NCBI GenBank assembly: GCA_964343805.1
Contig: CAYFLR010000002.1
Span: 155,475 to 219,474, forward strand
Direction: 5' to 3'
Source: CAYFLR01 sp964343805
GTDB lineage: Bacteria; Bdellovibrionota_B; Oligoflexia; CAYFLR01
Length of the DNA: 64,000 bases
The notes beneath the pieces are model-generated. The model was given only the letters and a program-made list of their open reading frames with translations, had not been told where the DNA came from and searched no databases. The position numbers and the translations under genes are program-made. Shown piece after piece: positions 1 through 8,351 of the stretch (the stretch's first letter is position 1; the number at the start of each line of letters is the position of its first letter).

Positions 1-177
1 CTTACAGTAACCCCTCACTATCACTAAGTCTTCGATGCCACTCGCATAGAGGGTATCTATTTGAATATCTAGCAGGGTTGAATTCTCAATGGTCAGTAGG
101 CAGGTCGGTTTGTCTGCACAAAATTTCTGGGGGTTGCTGGTTTCTACTCCGCCAGCTGCCAAGATGATTGCCTTCAT
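1..177 (-). CDS. Nucleotidyltransferase (NTP_transferase family), N-terminal part only
   Basis: Reading the minus strand from ATG 177-175 gives 59 codons open to the window edge. The product begins MKAIILAAGG and continues with NPQKF, KPTCLLTIENSTLLDIQI and GIEDLVIVRGY. This is the layout of the nucleotide-binding N-terminus of sugar-1-phosphate or phosphocholine nucleotidyltransferases (LAAGxGxRLxPxTxxxPKxLLxI, then xTLLxxQIxxL and GIxDIxIVxGY). The family transfers a nucleotidyl group to a phosphorylated sugar or choline in the cytoplasm. The signature loop is unusual: GGVETSNPQK lacks the usual GTRL. No strong Shine-Dalgarno sequence precedes the ATG. The remainder lies outside the window, so substrate and length are unknown. 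Confidence 0.75.
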   Translation of the reverse strand, partial: MKAIILAAGGVETSNPQKFCADKPTCLLTIENSTLLDIQIDTLYASGIEDLVIVRGYCK

Positions 178-296
178 GGGTTAGCTCGTATGAATTGTTA
201 AAGTGTAAAAAAGCTCTAAACAAAGTAATAGAACATTGCCCCAAAGTCAAATGTCCATTCTTACTCACGTTTTGGTGTTTTAGTCTCTTTTTAGCC

Positions 297-452
297 TTAC
301 TTTGTGCGCGGGAAATTGGTGTTTTTTCTTTCCTGTTACTTGAATGAAGGATTATTCATTTAATTTTGATATGTTACCCTCTAAGGGTGGCTATCCTATT
401 GAAAAATAAAGAGCTGTTGAAATTTAACACCAATTTCCCGCGCACAAAGTAA
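297..452. repeat. Dispersed hairpin element, copy 1 (27-nt terminal inverted repeats)
   Basis: The arm 297-323 is the exact reverse complement of 426-452 (core CTTTGTGCGCGGGAAATTGG). About 102 AT-rich bases separate the arms. A second copy with the same arm sequence lies at 40351-40504. There is no ORF inside and no clear target-site duplication. Similar size and arms but diverged interiors suggest a MITE-like or REP-like family. It fills most of the gene-free stretch 178-563; I see nothing else there beyond the leader of the next gene. Confidence 0.75.
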
Positions 453-563
453 CCTTAGATTAACTATCTACATTTATTAGGTAAATTAGCGGTTCTTAAG
501 GGAAAACTCTCATCAATCGATACCAAGTTGCAGTCTAACTTACTTATGTTACGGAGTATCTCT

Positions 564-3500
564 ATGAATAGTAGAAACGGGATCCTTGGGCTAACCTTTT
601 GCTTTTTAATGGTTATTATCCTTAAATATCAAAACTGTGGACCTGACGCCCCACCTCAAGGTCCGGGCAAGGAAGAAACAACGCCTCAACTTACGGAAAA
701 CCTCGAAAAAGAGCGACCCATCGAACACAATCGATTGATCCTTCGTTTTTATCAGCCCAACCGAAGTAATTTGGTTGCGGGCCTCATGGAAGATCAAAAA
801 GATTCTCCCGCTGGTGAGCCTACCTTTGCTAAGCCCACAGTAGAAGATTTTAATCAAGATGCTTGCTTTGGCCTCGTACAAGGGGGAGGATCCTGTAGTG
901 TTAATCTTGAAGAAAAACAAGCTGAGATTATGAGTAAGCTGGATAAGAACCCTTCTTTGAGTGAAATTCAAGATGCCTATTGTCTGACAGAGCAAAAAAC
1001 CCGTAATGGGGAAGATACTAAGGAGCTCACCGATAAGCTAATGAAAGTAGCTAAAGATGCAAGTAAGGGGGGACCAGGTCAAAAAGTGACAGCCGCCTCT
1101 GTAGCTTCAGAGTTATTAGATGGTAAGGTCTCTGAAATGATCGTAAAGGAGGATGGAGTTATTGAGGTAACAGCAGCGGGTGTTGTTCCCGCAGATGTGA
1201 CAGGAGGTGCAGGTGCCGTTGTGGAGACCACTGTGCAAGCTCACCCTACTAAAAGTGACAATGCCATTTACGGTCGATTGGAAAATGGAGTGGGTGCCCG
1301 TTTGAAAATAACAGCTCCCAATAAGGCGGCAGATCTTCCCAAGGTTTCTTCAGGTATCGATGTACAAATAAAAACCGGCCTCACCGAAGAAGCCCTGAGT
1401 GCGGTTCCGGCTCGTGGAGCGCGTACTGGGGGCACTGGGAACTCGGGGGAAACCACCGTGGAAGGAGTGACGGCAGAACTCAAAGTCAACTACTTCAATA
1501 AACAGGAACAGGAAAGTATTAATAAACTAAATGAATTAACTCTTGAACATAAAGTTTTATCAGAAAAGCTGACCGAAGCCAAAGAGAGTGATGGAATGTG
1601 CATTGATTGTGGGGCCGGCGCAGAGAAACGTCTTGAGAAATTAGAAAGTCAAATAGTCACTCAAAGAGCAACTGTAGAACAGCAATTGGATATCAGATTG
1701 CCGCAAAAAGGGGAACAAACACCCTTTTCTCGGTTTGAGCAAACCGTTCCTTTACCTGATATGGCTCGCAAGGCCCTTCCCGAAAATGTGGTAAAGAAAT
1801 GGGAAATGAATAGCCAGGGGACAAATGTCAGAGAAACAGGGGTTGATTTCCAGGCAAGTGCCACCGGAGATGCCTATAGTGCCACCTTAAATGTACAAGC
1901 AGAAAAGGAAGGATTGGGAACGGTAAAAACCCAAGCCCAGACCGATGGCTATGAGAAAGTGACAACTCAAACTCAGGTCGATTCTAAACATGGTCAGGCG
2001 AAGGGAGAGGGTTCTATCACCTTTGATAAAACAGGAGCTAACTATGAACAGAGCATGGAGGGGAGCGGGAAATTAAAAGGCAAAGAATTCTCCACAGAAG
2101 GGCGATTAGATTACAAAACGGGGAGTGCAGCTGGTACATTTGCAGGTAGTGACAAAGCGACGGGGTCACAGGTGAAAGGTGATTATGCAGCTCTTTCCAA
2201 AGCTGAAATATACATGGTTAATGCGGAAGGAAGTTATGGTAATGGACAAGCAGAGGGAAGGGTTACCGGAGCGGTGAACCGCAAAACGGGAGAAGGATAT
2301 CTGGTGGGTCAAGGGAACTACGATGGTCTTAAAGGCCAAGCCGGTGTAGCTGTTAGCGGAGATAAAGGGGGAACCCCTATCGTGACTGGAGGAGCAAGTA
2401 TTGATGGGAAAATGCCTGCCGAAGTCGCCCAGGCCATTGATGGGGCATTTCAAAAAACTTCTGATGGTTTGAACGGTGCTTTAGATGGCTTAGCCACATT
2501 CCAAGAAAAATCAGAAGAGTTTGGAAAAAAATACCAAGGATGGGTAGAGAATTATAAAGAGACTATGCAAGCTGTAGTGAAAGCTGAACAAAGTATTCCT
2601 AGAGATATAAAGATCACCGATCGCTTTACACCCTCTCCTGAACCTGCTCCAGAAGCAGAAGAGGAGGAAGGAAGTACTTTAGAAACCATTGCCACGGTGA
2701 CCACCGATTACGCCTATCCTATCATCAAAACCATTGTTAAAGAGGAAGCCTCTCAATTGGGAGAAAGTCTCAGTAATGTTGGAAAGAGTATTGGTAACTA
2801 CATTGGAGATATAAAAGGCAAGATCCTCTCATCCAACGTTTTACCAGGTAATAGAATTGAACAGGCCGATCCTCCTGCCGAGCCAGCGGGAGAAACTCCA
2901 AAGGAGCCAGTTGATTACCTTAATGATATAACTAAATTAAAGCAGGCTGAAAGAGCTCAAGCTCAAATTGAACATGTAAGACAGGGCATACAACACACTG
3001 TTGATCAGCATGAGGTGAATGAGCTAAGTNNNNNNNNNNCCAAGGCTATGTCGACAGAAGATAGAAAAATAGATTATCCTAGCGCAAAGCCTAAAGCCAT
3101 GCCCGCAAGTGAGAGTCAAGGGGGTGAAACTCCCTACCCTCAAGCAAAACCCAAAGCCATACCCGCAAGTGAGAGTCAAGGAGAGGAAACTCCCTACCCT
3201 CAAGCAAAACCCAAAGCTATGTCCGAAGAGGATAAAAAGATTGACTATCCTACTGCCAAACCCAAAAAGGTGGCGAATTTAGTGCAAAGTGAGACAGCTC
3301 CAGTGGGAGTAGATATTAGAGATATGCATGTTTGCTTTCAATCGGAAGCTTATTTCTTAGCTGGGAATGTCATTATGTATCTGCAAAATGGGGTGGACCG
3401 TTGTGATGATTTAGTGAGTGTGTTGGCTCATGAGCCCAACTCCCAGAGGCTCTTTAACCTCTCGGCGGATTTTAGAAAAATTGGAGAGTTTACTCAACCA

Positions 3501-3857
3501 ACTGGGGCTCGCTGGATCATTCGCAAAATTGATTGGATTGTCGAGGGGAGAGATAATCGGGAACAACTGAATAGTCTCTCTCACTTTAAGCTCTATGGAG
3601 AGCCCAGCGAAAATATCGATCTCATCTTACGTGCCATCAATGCCATTAAGATTCATAGCCTTCCCTTTGCTCGCTATGTGGCATCTGTTCAGTGTGATCT
3701 CTTGAAAAAAGAGAACAAAGATGCCGAAGCTATTTGCAGTTCGGTCAAACATCTCTATGCCTGGGAGGTGATTCAGTCTGCCAGTTTTGTGCAGTATCTA
3801 GAAAATCTGGAAGTCAATCTTGATTTTCTGACTCCCAATTCTGAACAAGAGAATTGA
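564..3857 (+). CDS. Large repeat-containing putative lipoprotein, function unknown
   Basis: I prefer ATG 564 because GGAG at 553-556 is well spaced; the frame is open upstream to a TTG at 528. The N-terminus is a hydrophobic stretch ending KYQNC (Cys25), a non-canonical lipobox-like end that suggests export and lipidation. Residues about 430-650 are Gly/Thr/Ser/Lys-rich with beta-type degenerate repeats (GSGKLKGKEF, AEGSYGNGQAEGRVTGAV). Around residues 815-900 are tandem units of 17-20 residues ending YPxAKPKA. A 10-N gap (3030-3039) falls inside them, so the copy number is not reliable. The last 190 residues look globular. I recognise no catalytic domain. The gene stands alone, downstream of the hairpin element and upstream of an ECF operon. 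Confidence 0.8.
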   Translation: MNSRNGILGLTFCFLMVIILKYQNCGPDAPPQGPGKEETTPQLTENLEKERPIEHNRLILRFYQPNRSNLVAGLMEDQKDSPAGEPTFAKPTVEDFNQDACFGLVQGGGSCSVNLEEKQAEIMSKLDKNPSLSEIQDAYCLTEQKTRNGEDTKELTDKLMKVAKDASKGGPGQKVTAASVASELLDGKVSEMIVKEDGVIEVTAAGVVPADVTGGAGAVVETTVQAHPTKSDNAIYGRLENGVGARLKITAPNKAADLPKVSSGIDVQIKTGLTEEALSAVPARGARTGGTGNSGETTVEGVTAELKVNYFNKQEQESINKLNELTLEHKVLSEKLTEAKESDGMCIDCGAGAEKRLEKLESQIVTQRATVEQQLDIRLPQKGEQTPFSRFEQTVPLPDMARKALPENVVKKWEMNSQGTNVRETGVDFQASATGDAYSATLNVQAEKEGLGTVKTQAQTDGYEKVTTQTQVDSKHGQAKGEGSITFDKTGANYEQSMEGSGKLKGKEFSTEGRLDYKTGSAAGTFAGSDKATGSQVKGDYAALSKAEIYMVNAEGSYGNGQAEGRVTGAVNRKTGEGYLVGQGNYDGLKGQAGVAVSGDKGGTPIVTGGASIDGKMPAEVAQAIDGAFQKTSDGLNGALDGLATFQEKSEEFGKKYQGWVENYKETMQAVVKAEQSIPRDIKITDRFTPSPEPAPEAEEEEGSTLETIATVTTDYAYPIIKTIVKEEASQLGESLSNVGKSIGNYIGDIKGKILSSNVLPGNRIEQADPPAEPAGETPKEPVDYLNDITKLKQAERAQAQIEHVRQGIQHTVDQHEVNELSXXXXKAMSTEDRKIDYPSAKPKAMPASESQGGETPYPQAKPKAIPASESQGEETPYPQAKPKAMSEEDKKIDYPTAKPKKVANLVQSETAPVGVDIRDMHVCFQSEAYFLAGNVIMYLQNGVDRCDDLVSVLAHEPNSQRLFNLSADFRKIGEFTQPTGARWIIRKIDWIVEGRDNREQLNSLSHFKLYGEPSENIDLILRAINAIKIHSLPFARYVASVQCDLLKKENKDAEAICSSVKHLYAWEVIQSASFVQYLENLEVNLDFLTPNSEQEN

Positions 3858-3911
3858 TAGCTTCATTTTAGTGCTATAATATCAAATACATCAAAATAAA
3901 ATAAATTTTAT

Positions 3912-3937
3912 GCAACTTTTGATGAGGGTCTGTCGTT
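3912..3937 (+). promoter_or_regulatory. Possible ECF-type promoter for the sigma operon
   Basis: GCAACTTT (3912-3919) resembles the AAC-containing -35 element of ECF sigma promoters, and GTCGTT (3932-3937) resembles a CGT-type -10. The spacer is slightly short for the class. It lies just upstream of the sigma gene, so autoregulation is plausible. This is pattern matching only. Confidence 0.3.
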
Positions 3938-3968
3938 CTATATATGACAACAGGCTGGAGCATTGAAA

Positions 3969-4490
3969 ATGAGATCTTCTTCTTTAAAACATCTATATGA
4001 AAAGCATCACCAGGCGGTCTTTTCACTCTCCATGCACTATTTGGGAAACTGTGAAGAAGCGGAAGATATTGTAGTTGAGGTGTTTATCAAACTTGGAAAA
4101 CATATAGAGAAAGTGGAAGAAGAGAAAGCGAAATCCTGGCTATTGCGTACTACTGTCACCACCTGCATTGATCTCAAACGATCTTTCAAACGGAAAATGA
4201 ATATGTTAGCTCACCTCTTTCATGTACAGACGAGAAAACAGCAAGAGAGTGAAGGAAGAAAGCTGGGGCTTGAGCTGGATGAAGAGGTGAGAAGCTTGTT
4301 GGAATTGCTGAATGAAAAAGAGCGGATGGTTATCTTATTAAAGTACCTGGAAGAGCTGGACAATATAGAAATATCAGAGGTTCTGGGGATTAAGGTGGGA
4401 ACGGTAAAATCCCTAATTCACCGCTCATTAGCAAAACTAAGGCAGAGCCAGAATTTGGCAAAGAGGTTGGCATGGAACCAAAAGAATTAA
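3969..4490 (+). CDS. RNA polymerase sigma factor, ECF subfamily
   Basis: The 173-aa product has the size and two-domain plan of ECF sigma factors. Region 2 covers about residues 5-70 (YEKHHQAVFSLSMHYLGN, then EEAEDIVVEVFIKL, which contacts core and -10). Region 4 covers about 115-165 (LNEKERMVILLKYLEELDN, then ISEVLGIKVGTVKSLIHRS, the -35 helix-turn-helix). ATG 3969 is chosen over an in-frame TTG at 3963 because GGAG at 3957-3960 fits it better. The next gene overlaps its 3' end by 19 nt and encodes a one-helix membrane protein. That arrangement is typical of a sigma factor followed by its anti-sigma factor. The downstream Spy-like protein suggests an envelope or metal stress regulon, by inference. 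Confidence 0.92.
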   Translation: MRSSSLKHLYEKHHQAVFSLSMHYLGNCEEAEDIVVEVFIKLGKHIEKVEEEKAKSWLLRTTVTTCIDLKRSFKRKMNMLAHLFHVQTRKQQESEGRKLGLELDEEVRSLLELLNEKERMVILLKYLEELDNIEISEVLGIKVGTVKSLIHRSLAKLRQSQNLAKRLAWNQKN

Positions 4491-4861
4491 ATAAAATATT
4501 ACATGATTCTGAGAAGTCTGTTAGCCAAAAGTGGAATGGTAAGGATCGCCTTTGGAGCAGGATTGAAGAGGCTGAGACGCAAGTCGATCAATTAAACCCC
4601 TTTGGCAGAATATTAAAGCCAGCTATTGCGGTATTGACAATCACACTTTTGGTGATTTCGGTTGTGTACTTTAGTAAAACGGGAGTGAAGCCACAGGATA
4701 ATCCGCCGCAAATTACTGATACAGAAACAAATACAGAGGAATTTACTTTCGATGATTATGTGGTTTTAATGGGATGGCCATCCACCGAAAATGACAGTGA
4801 AGATATTGAAAGTGAAGAATTTTACGAAGAAATAGATTATTTTGATCTTTTAGGAGGTTAG
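4472..4861 (+). CDS. Putative anti-sigma factor, single-pass membrane protein
   Basis: The 129-aa product has a charged N-terminal segment of about 48 residues, one transmembrane helix (about 49-67), and a very acidic C-terminal segment expected to be periplasmic (TEEFTFDDYVVL, EDIESEEFYEE). It overlaps the ECF sigma gene and sits directly before the Spy-like gene. Topology and position fit a membrane anti-sigma factor that would hold the sigma at the membrane. I see no zinc-finger HxxxCxxC motif, so it is not a ZAS-type protein. The role is inferred from context. Confidence 0.65.
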   Translation: MEPKELNKILHDSEKSVSQKWNGKDRLWSRIEEAETQVDQLNPFGRILKPAIAVLTITLLVISVVYFSKTGVKPQDNPPQITDTETNTEEFTFDDYVVLMGWPSTENDSEDIESEEFYEEIDYFDLLGG

Positions 4862-4863
4862 TG

Positions 4864-5388
4864 ATGAGAAAAGCAAGTTTATTAGTAATTTTAGTTTCTA
4901 TTTTAATGGCAACCAGTCAGCTTATGGCCCAAGGACGAGGAAAAGGTCCTGGCAAAGGAAGAGGGGGTCGCGGTGGCGGTATGATGCTGCAAGCACTCAA
5001 TTTAACCCCAGACCAGCAAACCAAGCTGCTGGCTTTTAAGAAAGAGCATAAAAATAAGATGCATTCCTTGAACCAGGAAAAAAGAGATCTCAGGCACCGT
5101 TTACAAGATGGTCTTTCTAATAAGAGTTTGGATGTCAAAGCGCTCAATCAAATTGCCGAAGATATTGGTAAAAATGAAGCCGCTCTCATCAAATTAAAAA
5201 TAAGCCATCTCCAAGATTTGAGAGAAATTTTAAATGACGACCAGATCGAAAAGCTCAACCTCGAATTGATGCTGAAAAAAGGCCCTGGCGGCAAAGGACG
5301 CAAAGGAAAAGGGTTTAAGGGCGGTAAAGGGCGAGGTCGAGGGCGTGGACAGGGTCGTGGGAAACGAGGTCCTCAAAATAATCAATAA
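4864..5388 (+). CDS. Spy/CpxP-like periplasmic protein with Gly/Lys/Arg-rich tails
   Basis: GGAGG (4853-4857) places the start at ATG 4864; a GTG at 4861 also overlaps the previous stop. The signal peptide is about residues 1-22. A helical core (about 45-140) carries LTPDQQTKL and LNDDQIEKL, variants of the LTxxQ motif of Spy/CpxP periplasmic chaperones and heavy-metal sensors. The mature N-terminus (QGRGKGPGKGRGGRGGG) and the last about 35 residues are extremely Gly, Lys and Arg-rich, which is not usual for Spy. It may sense or buffer envelope stress or metal for the sigma/anti-sigma pair. The family call is fairly secure; the role of the basic tails is unknown. Confidence 0.75.
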   Translation: MRKASLLVILVSILMATSQLMAQGRGKGPGKGRGGRGGGMMLQALNLTPDQQTKLLAFKKEHKNKMHSLNQEKRDLRHRLQDGLSNKSLDVKALNQIAEDIGKNEAALIKLKISHLQDLREILNDDQIEKLNLELMLKKGPGGKGRKGKGFKGGKGRGRGRGQGRGKRGPQNNQ

Positions 5389-5408
5389 ACCCATCTTAGT
5401 TAAAATAA

Positions 5409-5430
5409 GCCGCCTTCGGGCGGCAGTTTA
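5409..5430 (+). terminator. Hairpin terminator after the ECF operon
   Basis: GCCGCC-TTCG-GGCGGC type hairpin at 5409-5424, followed by a weak T-rich stretch (AGTTTA). It lies 20 nt after the stop of the Spy-like gene. The U-tract is poor, so termination efficiency is uncertain. Confidence 0.55.
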
Positions 5431-5562
5431 AGTTCAAAAAAATACTTTCCTCACTTCAGTTTTCATAAGTTTAGGCCGATTATATGTATATATAGGTAAG
5501 ATACTGTTTTTTAGGATGAAACAGGTTTTGCATGAATTAAAATTTTATAAGAGAGAAGCCTT

Positions 5563-6309
5563 ATGAAACATTTTAAATCATTTTTATCAGTTTTTTTTCT
5601 AGGTTTATTGATATTCAGCCTAGCAAGCATGGTGGCCTGTAAAAAAGATGATGAACATGATGAGGATGGAGAACACCATGATGGGGAATACCATGATGAC
5701 TATGGTGGTCCCGGAGGTCCCAGCGGATGTGTTGGCTGTGATGGCGGCGGTGGTAGCCTTATGTTTGGTCTCAAGGCTCAAGCTGACTTAAACAATGCCT
5801 TTGGTCTACTTGTTGTAGATCCTGATGAAGAGGCTTCACTTAACCTCGTAAAGAGACATAATGAAAAGGTGGAAAAGCTCAAATTAAAAGGGGCTCCAAC
5901 TTTTAAACAAAGCAATAATCAATTCTCATTAGTGAAAAGTGACGAAACTCATGTGGCCCATTACCTGGAAGATGGAACGGCCTTTGCTTTTCCTTCCATT
6001 GCCAAGCGAGGTTTTGGTGTGGTTGATGTGGAAGAAGATCCCCGGATGCAAAAGATTAACGAGGAAACCGGAGAGGTTGAGGACGCTCTAACTCAATATG
6101 TGACCGATAGCAATGCCTATGATCCTAATATGAAACTCCCCAAGTTATCCACAATTGCCGTGTCTCCCACCAAGGACATTTATCTTCATTTTGAAGACTC
6201 TTTTATCTATAAAGATGCTCCGCACAGTGAAGATCCTTGGAATCCAAGTAATGGATATCGTTGTCAATTATCTCTGTGTCTGGAGGAACTCTTGATGAAC
6301 TTCTCGTGA
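5563..6309 (+). CDS. Secreted lipoprotein, 5' part of a frame-broken gene
   Basis: The 248-aa ORF starts with a clear lipoprotein signal (LIFSLASMVAC, then KKDD). It continues with a His/Asp/Glu-rich segment (DDEHDEDGEHHDGEYHDDYG) and a Gly/Cys-rich segment (CVGCDGGGG). It then reads as a globular exported protein with the phrase LSTIAVSPTKDIYLHFED, which looks like a propeller-type or display-type repeat. The frame ends shortly after NPSNGYRC. The next ORF (6261-8351) takes over in the -1 frame with no gap. One missing base near 6262-6275 would fuse them into one protein of about 930 residues. The His/Asp-rich stretch could bind metal; the function is unknown. Confidence 0.7.
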   Translation: MKHFKSFLSVFFLGLLIFSLASMVACKKDDEHDEDGEHHDGEYHDDYGGPGGPSGCVGCDGGGGSLMFGLKAQADLNNAFGLLVVDPDEEASLNLVKRHNEKVEKLKLKGAPTFKQSNNQFSLVKSDETHVAHYLEDGTAFAFPSIAKRGFGVVDVEEDPRMQKINEETGEVEDALTQYVTDSNAYDPNMKLPKLSTIAVSPTKDIYLHFEDSFIYKDAPHSEDPWNPSNGYRCQLSLCLEELLMNFS

Positions 6310-8351
6310 GTTCGCCAGAAAGAGATAATTTAGAGTGTATCGACAATAAACATTTTATCCACCATTGGGGTCGATCAAATGATCGGATTTTTCAGTTTAA
6401 CAATGATGGAGACCTTTACTTTCCTGGATCTCTCCCTCATAGTGGTGAGACCGTCGTTTATCGTCGCTCTAGAGACGGTGAGACCATAGATGAAGTGATT
6501 AACGCGAATATCTGTGTTCAGGACTATTTGATCACAGGTATGGGCGGCGTTTTCTATACCGGGCAGACATGTAGCTCTGATAATGGCGGAGGCGGGGGCT
6601 TTTTCCGTTATGTAGAGCCAGGTACTGGCGGTCAAATTCTTGAAATCGCAAGAGATTGGTGGAATTTTATTTATGACACCGCCGTGACTGAGACCTCTAA
6701 TAATAATAATGAAACGGAAACCACTGATAGTGAAGTGGTTGATACCGCAGTCTTTTTTGGTCCTGACCCTCGAAATGCCACCACTGCTTCTTGGGAAACC
6801 GCTTGTCTATTTAACTTTAACCCATCTGAGACCGATCCCACCTCTCGTATTTCTGAGGTGATTACATGTGCTGATGGTCATGGTATATGGAACTGGCTTG
6901 AATTAAGAAGATCTGTGGATGTTGAGGCTTATGGTGAAGGCTATCATAACTATACAGGAAACGATAGCAGTTTTTCACCTTCTGTAGCTTGGAAAAAAGA
7001 GTATAGAAGGCGCTGTGAGTCTAAAGAGGAAGTATTCGCCGGTGGTGGAAGTCAGATTAGTGCTATTAAGCAGACCTCCAAAGGTGAAATTTATGTAATT
7101 GGAAATATTCGTAAGAAAAATGAGGGAGCCCTCTCTTGTAGTGTTGAATTTCAGGGGCCTCACTGTACTCTTGATGGGATACCCACCTTATTGGATAGCA
7201 GCGATGCGGCCTATTCCAAAACCACCTGTGAAGCTGACAGTGGTCTATGGGTGAATAAGGGACGTTGCTCTAATGGAAGTAACGATGCTTCTTGTATAGA
7301 ACATAGTCGCTCCTGGAATCCTGGATTCTGCAGTAATAACGACTACAATAACCAAACCGATTGTGAGGCGGCAATTGGCTGTACCGCTGACTGGTATTAC
7401 GATCAGACTGATTGTCAAAATGCTGGTTATGTATGGGGAAATCATGTTTGGCAAACCGGTCGTTGCTCTTCTGACCCCCATGTTTATCGAACCCAATCCG
7501 CTTGTGAAACAGCCAGTAAGACTTGGGAGGTTGATAGCTGGTCGGGGTCATGTACCAGTACAGATGACGAAGACAACGCCAGCTTGTATAACAATGATAT
7601 TAATTCCTGTATTCCTGAGTGGCATACAGAACATGTTCGCTATGACAATGTAAAGACGGACCTCTGTGTAGCTGCTGAAACCGGTGATCGTTCTTCTTGG
7701 TGGGATTGGGATCATGCCGATAATAACTTTGCTCAAACCGCCGTCACGAACTCTAAATCTGCCTACACCGATTTAGCGGCTCGTTTTCTAGTAGATCGAT
7801 TTGAATGTGGAATGGTCAATGATAGCGGTGGCAATTGGACGACTGAGTATTCCGCCTTAGCCAAAGTCAATAGTGATACTAAGAGTCTCGAATTGCTCTC
7901 CTTAGAGTCTGAAAAAGCTATTGATCTATGGCTTATAAATGATCTTCCTTTTTACTCCTCTTATGATGCTTCTTTAGGAAAGTATCTATTAAATGGGGTT
8001 TCTACCATTACTGGTGTTTGTATTGATAGTGATAAAACTGCTGAGAGCAGTTGTACCGGCGATGATCTTGCTTGGACGCATAGACGTTGTGTTAACTCTG
8101 CTTACACGACTAAAGAAACTTGTGAGGATGAAGGTATGTATTGGCAAATACAGCATCCTAGTACGGTCTTAAGTAACTTTGAAACTTATAACCTCGCAGA
8201 GGGAATGTCCGCTAAAGAGATGTTTATTGATGGTCTGGACTTTACTAATAATCAGTACAAGTTTGGATCGCTCAATACCGAAAGTGGTGAGCTTTCACTT
8301 AAGAAAGGTTTGACTGGGGCTTTAAAGACGGTGATTATTTTATCGGAATAG
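6261..8351 (+). CDS. Cys-rich repeat protein, 3' part of the frame-broken lipoprotein
   Basis: The ORF opens at TTG 6261 with no ribosome site and no signal peptide, and it continues the product of 5563-6309. Residues about 300-460 contain degenerate Cys/Trp repeats of the form xxTxxxCExxxxxW...C (SKTTCEADSGLW, DQTDCQNAGYVW, RTQSACETASKTW, TTKETCEDEGMYW). They are probably disulfide-bonded modules in an exported protein. No catalytic motif is visible. The 3' end overlaps the convergent lytic transglycosylase gene by 17 nt. Confidence 0.7.
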   Translation: MSIISVSGGTLDELLVSSPERDNLECIDNKHFIHHWGRSNDRIFQFNNDGDLYFPGSLPHSGETVVYRRSRDGETIDEVINANICVQDYLITGMGGVFYTGQTCSSDNGGGGGFFRYVEPGTGGQILEIARDWWNFIYDTAVTETSNNNNETETTDSEVVDTAVFFGPDPRNATTASWETACLFNFNPSETDPTSRISEVITCADGHGIWNWLELRRSVDVEAYGEGYHNYTGNDSSFSPSVAWKKEYRRRCESKEEVFAGGGSQISAIKQTSKGEIYVIGNIRKKNEGALSCSVEFQGPHCTLDGIPTLLDSSDAAYSKTTCEADSGLWVNKGRCSNGSNDASCIEHSRSWNPGFCSNNDYNNQTDCEAAIGCTADWYYDQTDCQNAGYVWGNHVWQTGRCSSDPHVYRTQSACETASKTWEVDSWSGSCTSTDDEDNASLYNNDINSCIPEWHTEHVRYDNVKTDLCVAAETGDRSSWWDWDHADNNFAQTAVTNSKSAYTDLAARFLVDRFECGMVNDSGGNWTTEYSALAKVNSDTKSLELLSLESEKAIDLWLINDLPFYSSYDASLGKYLLNGVSTITGVCIDSDKTAESSCTGDDLAWTHRRCVNSAYTTKETCEDEGMYWQIQHPSTVLSNFETYNLAEGMSAKEMFIDGLDFTNNQYKFGSLNTESGELSLKKGLTGALKTVIILSE

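Noticed and set aside
86..268. Minus-strand 60-codon ORF
   Set aside because: It is out of frame with the nucleotidyltransferase start at 177, which has a recognisable family sequence.
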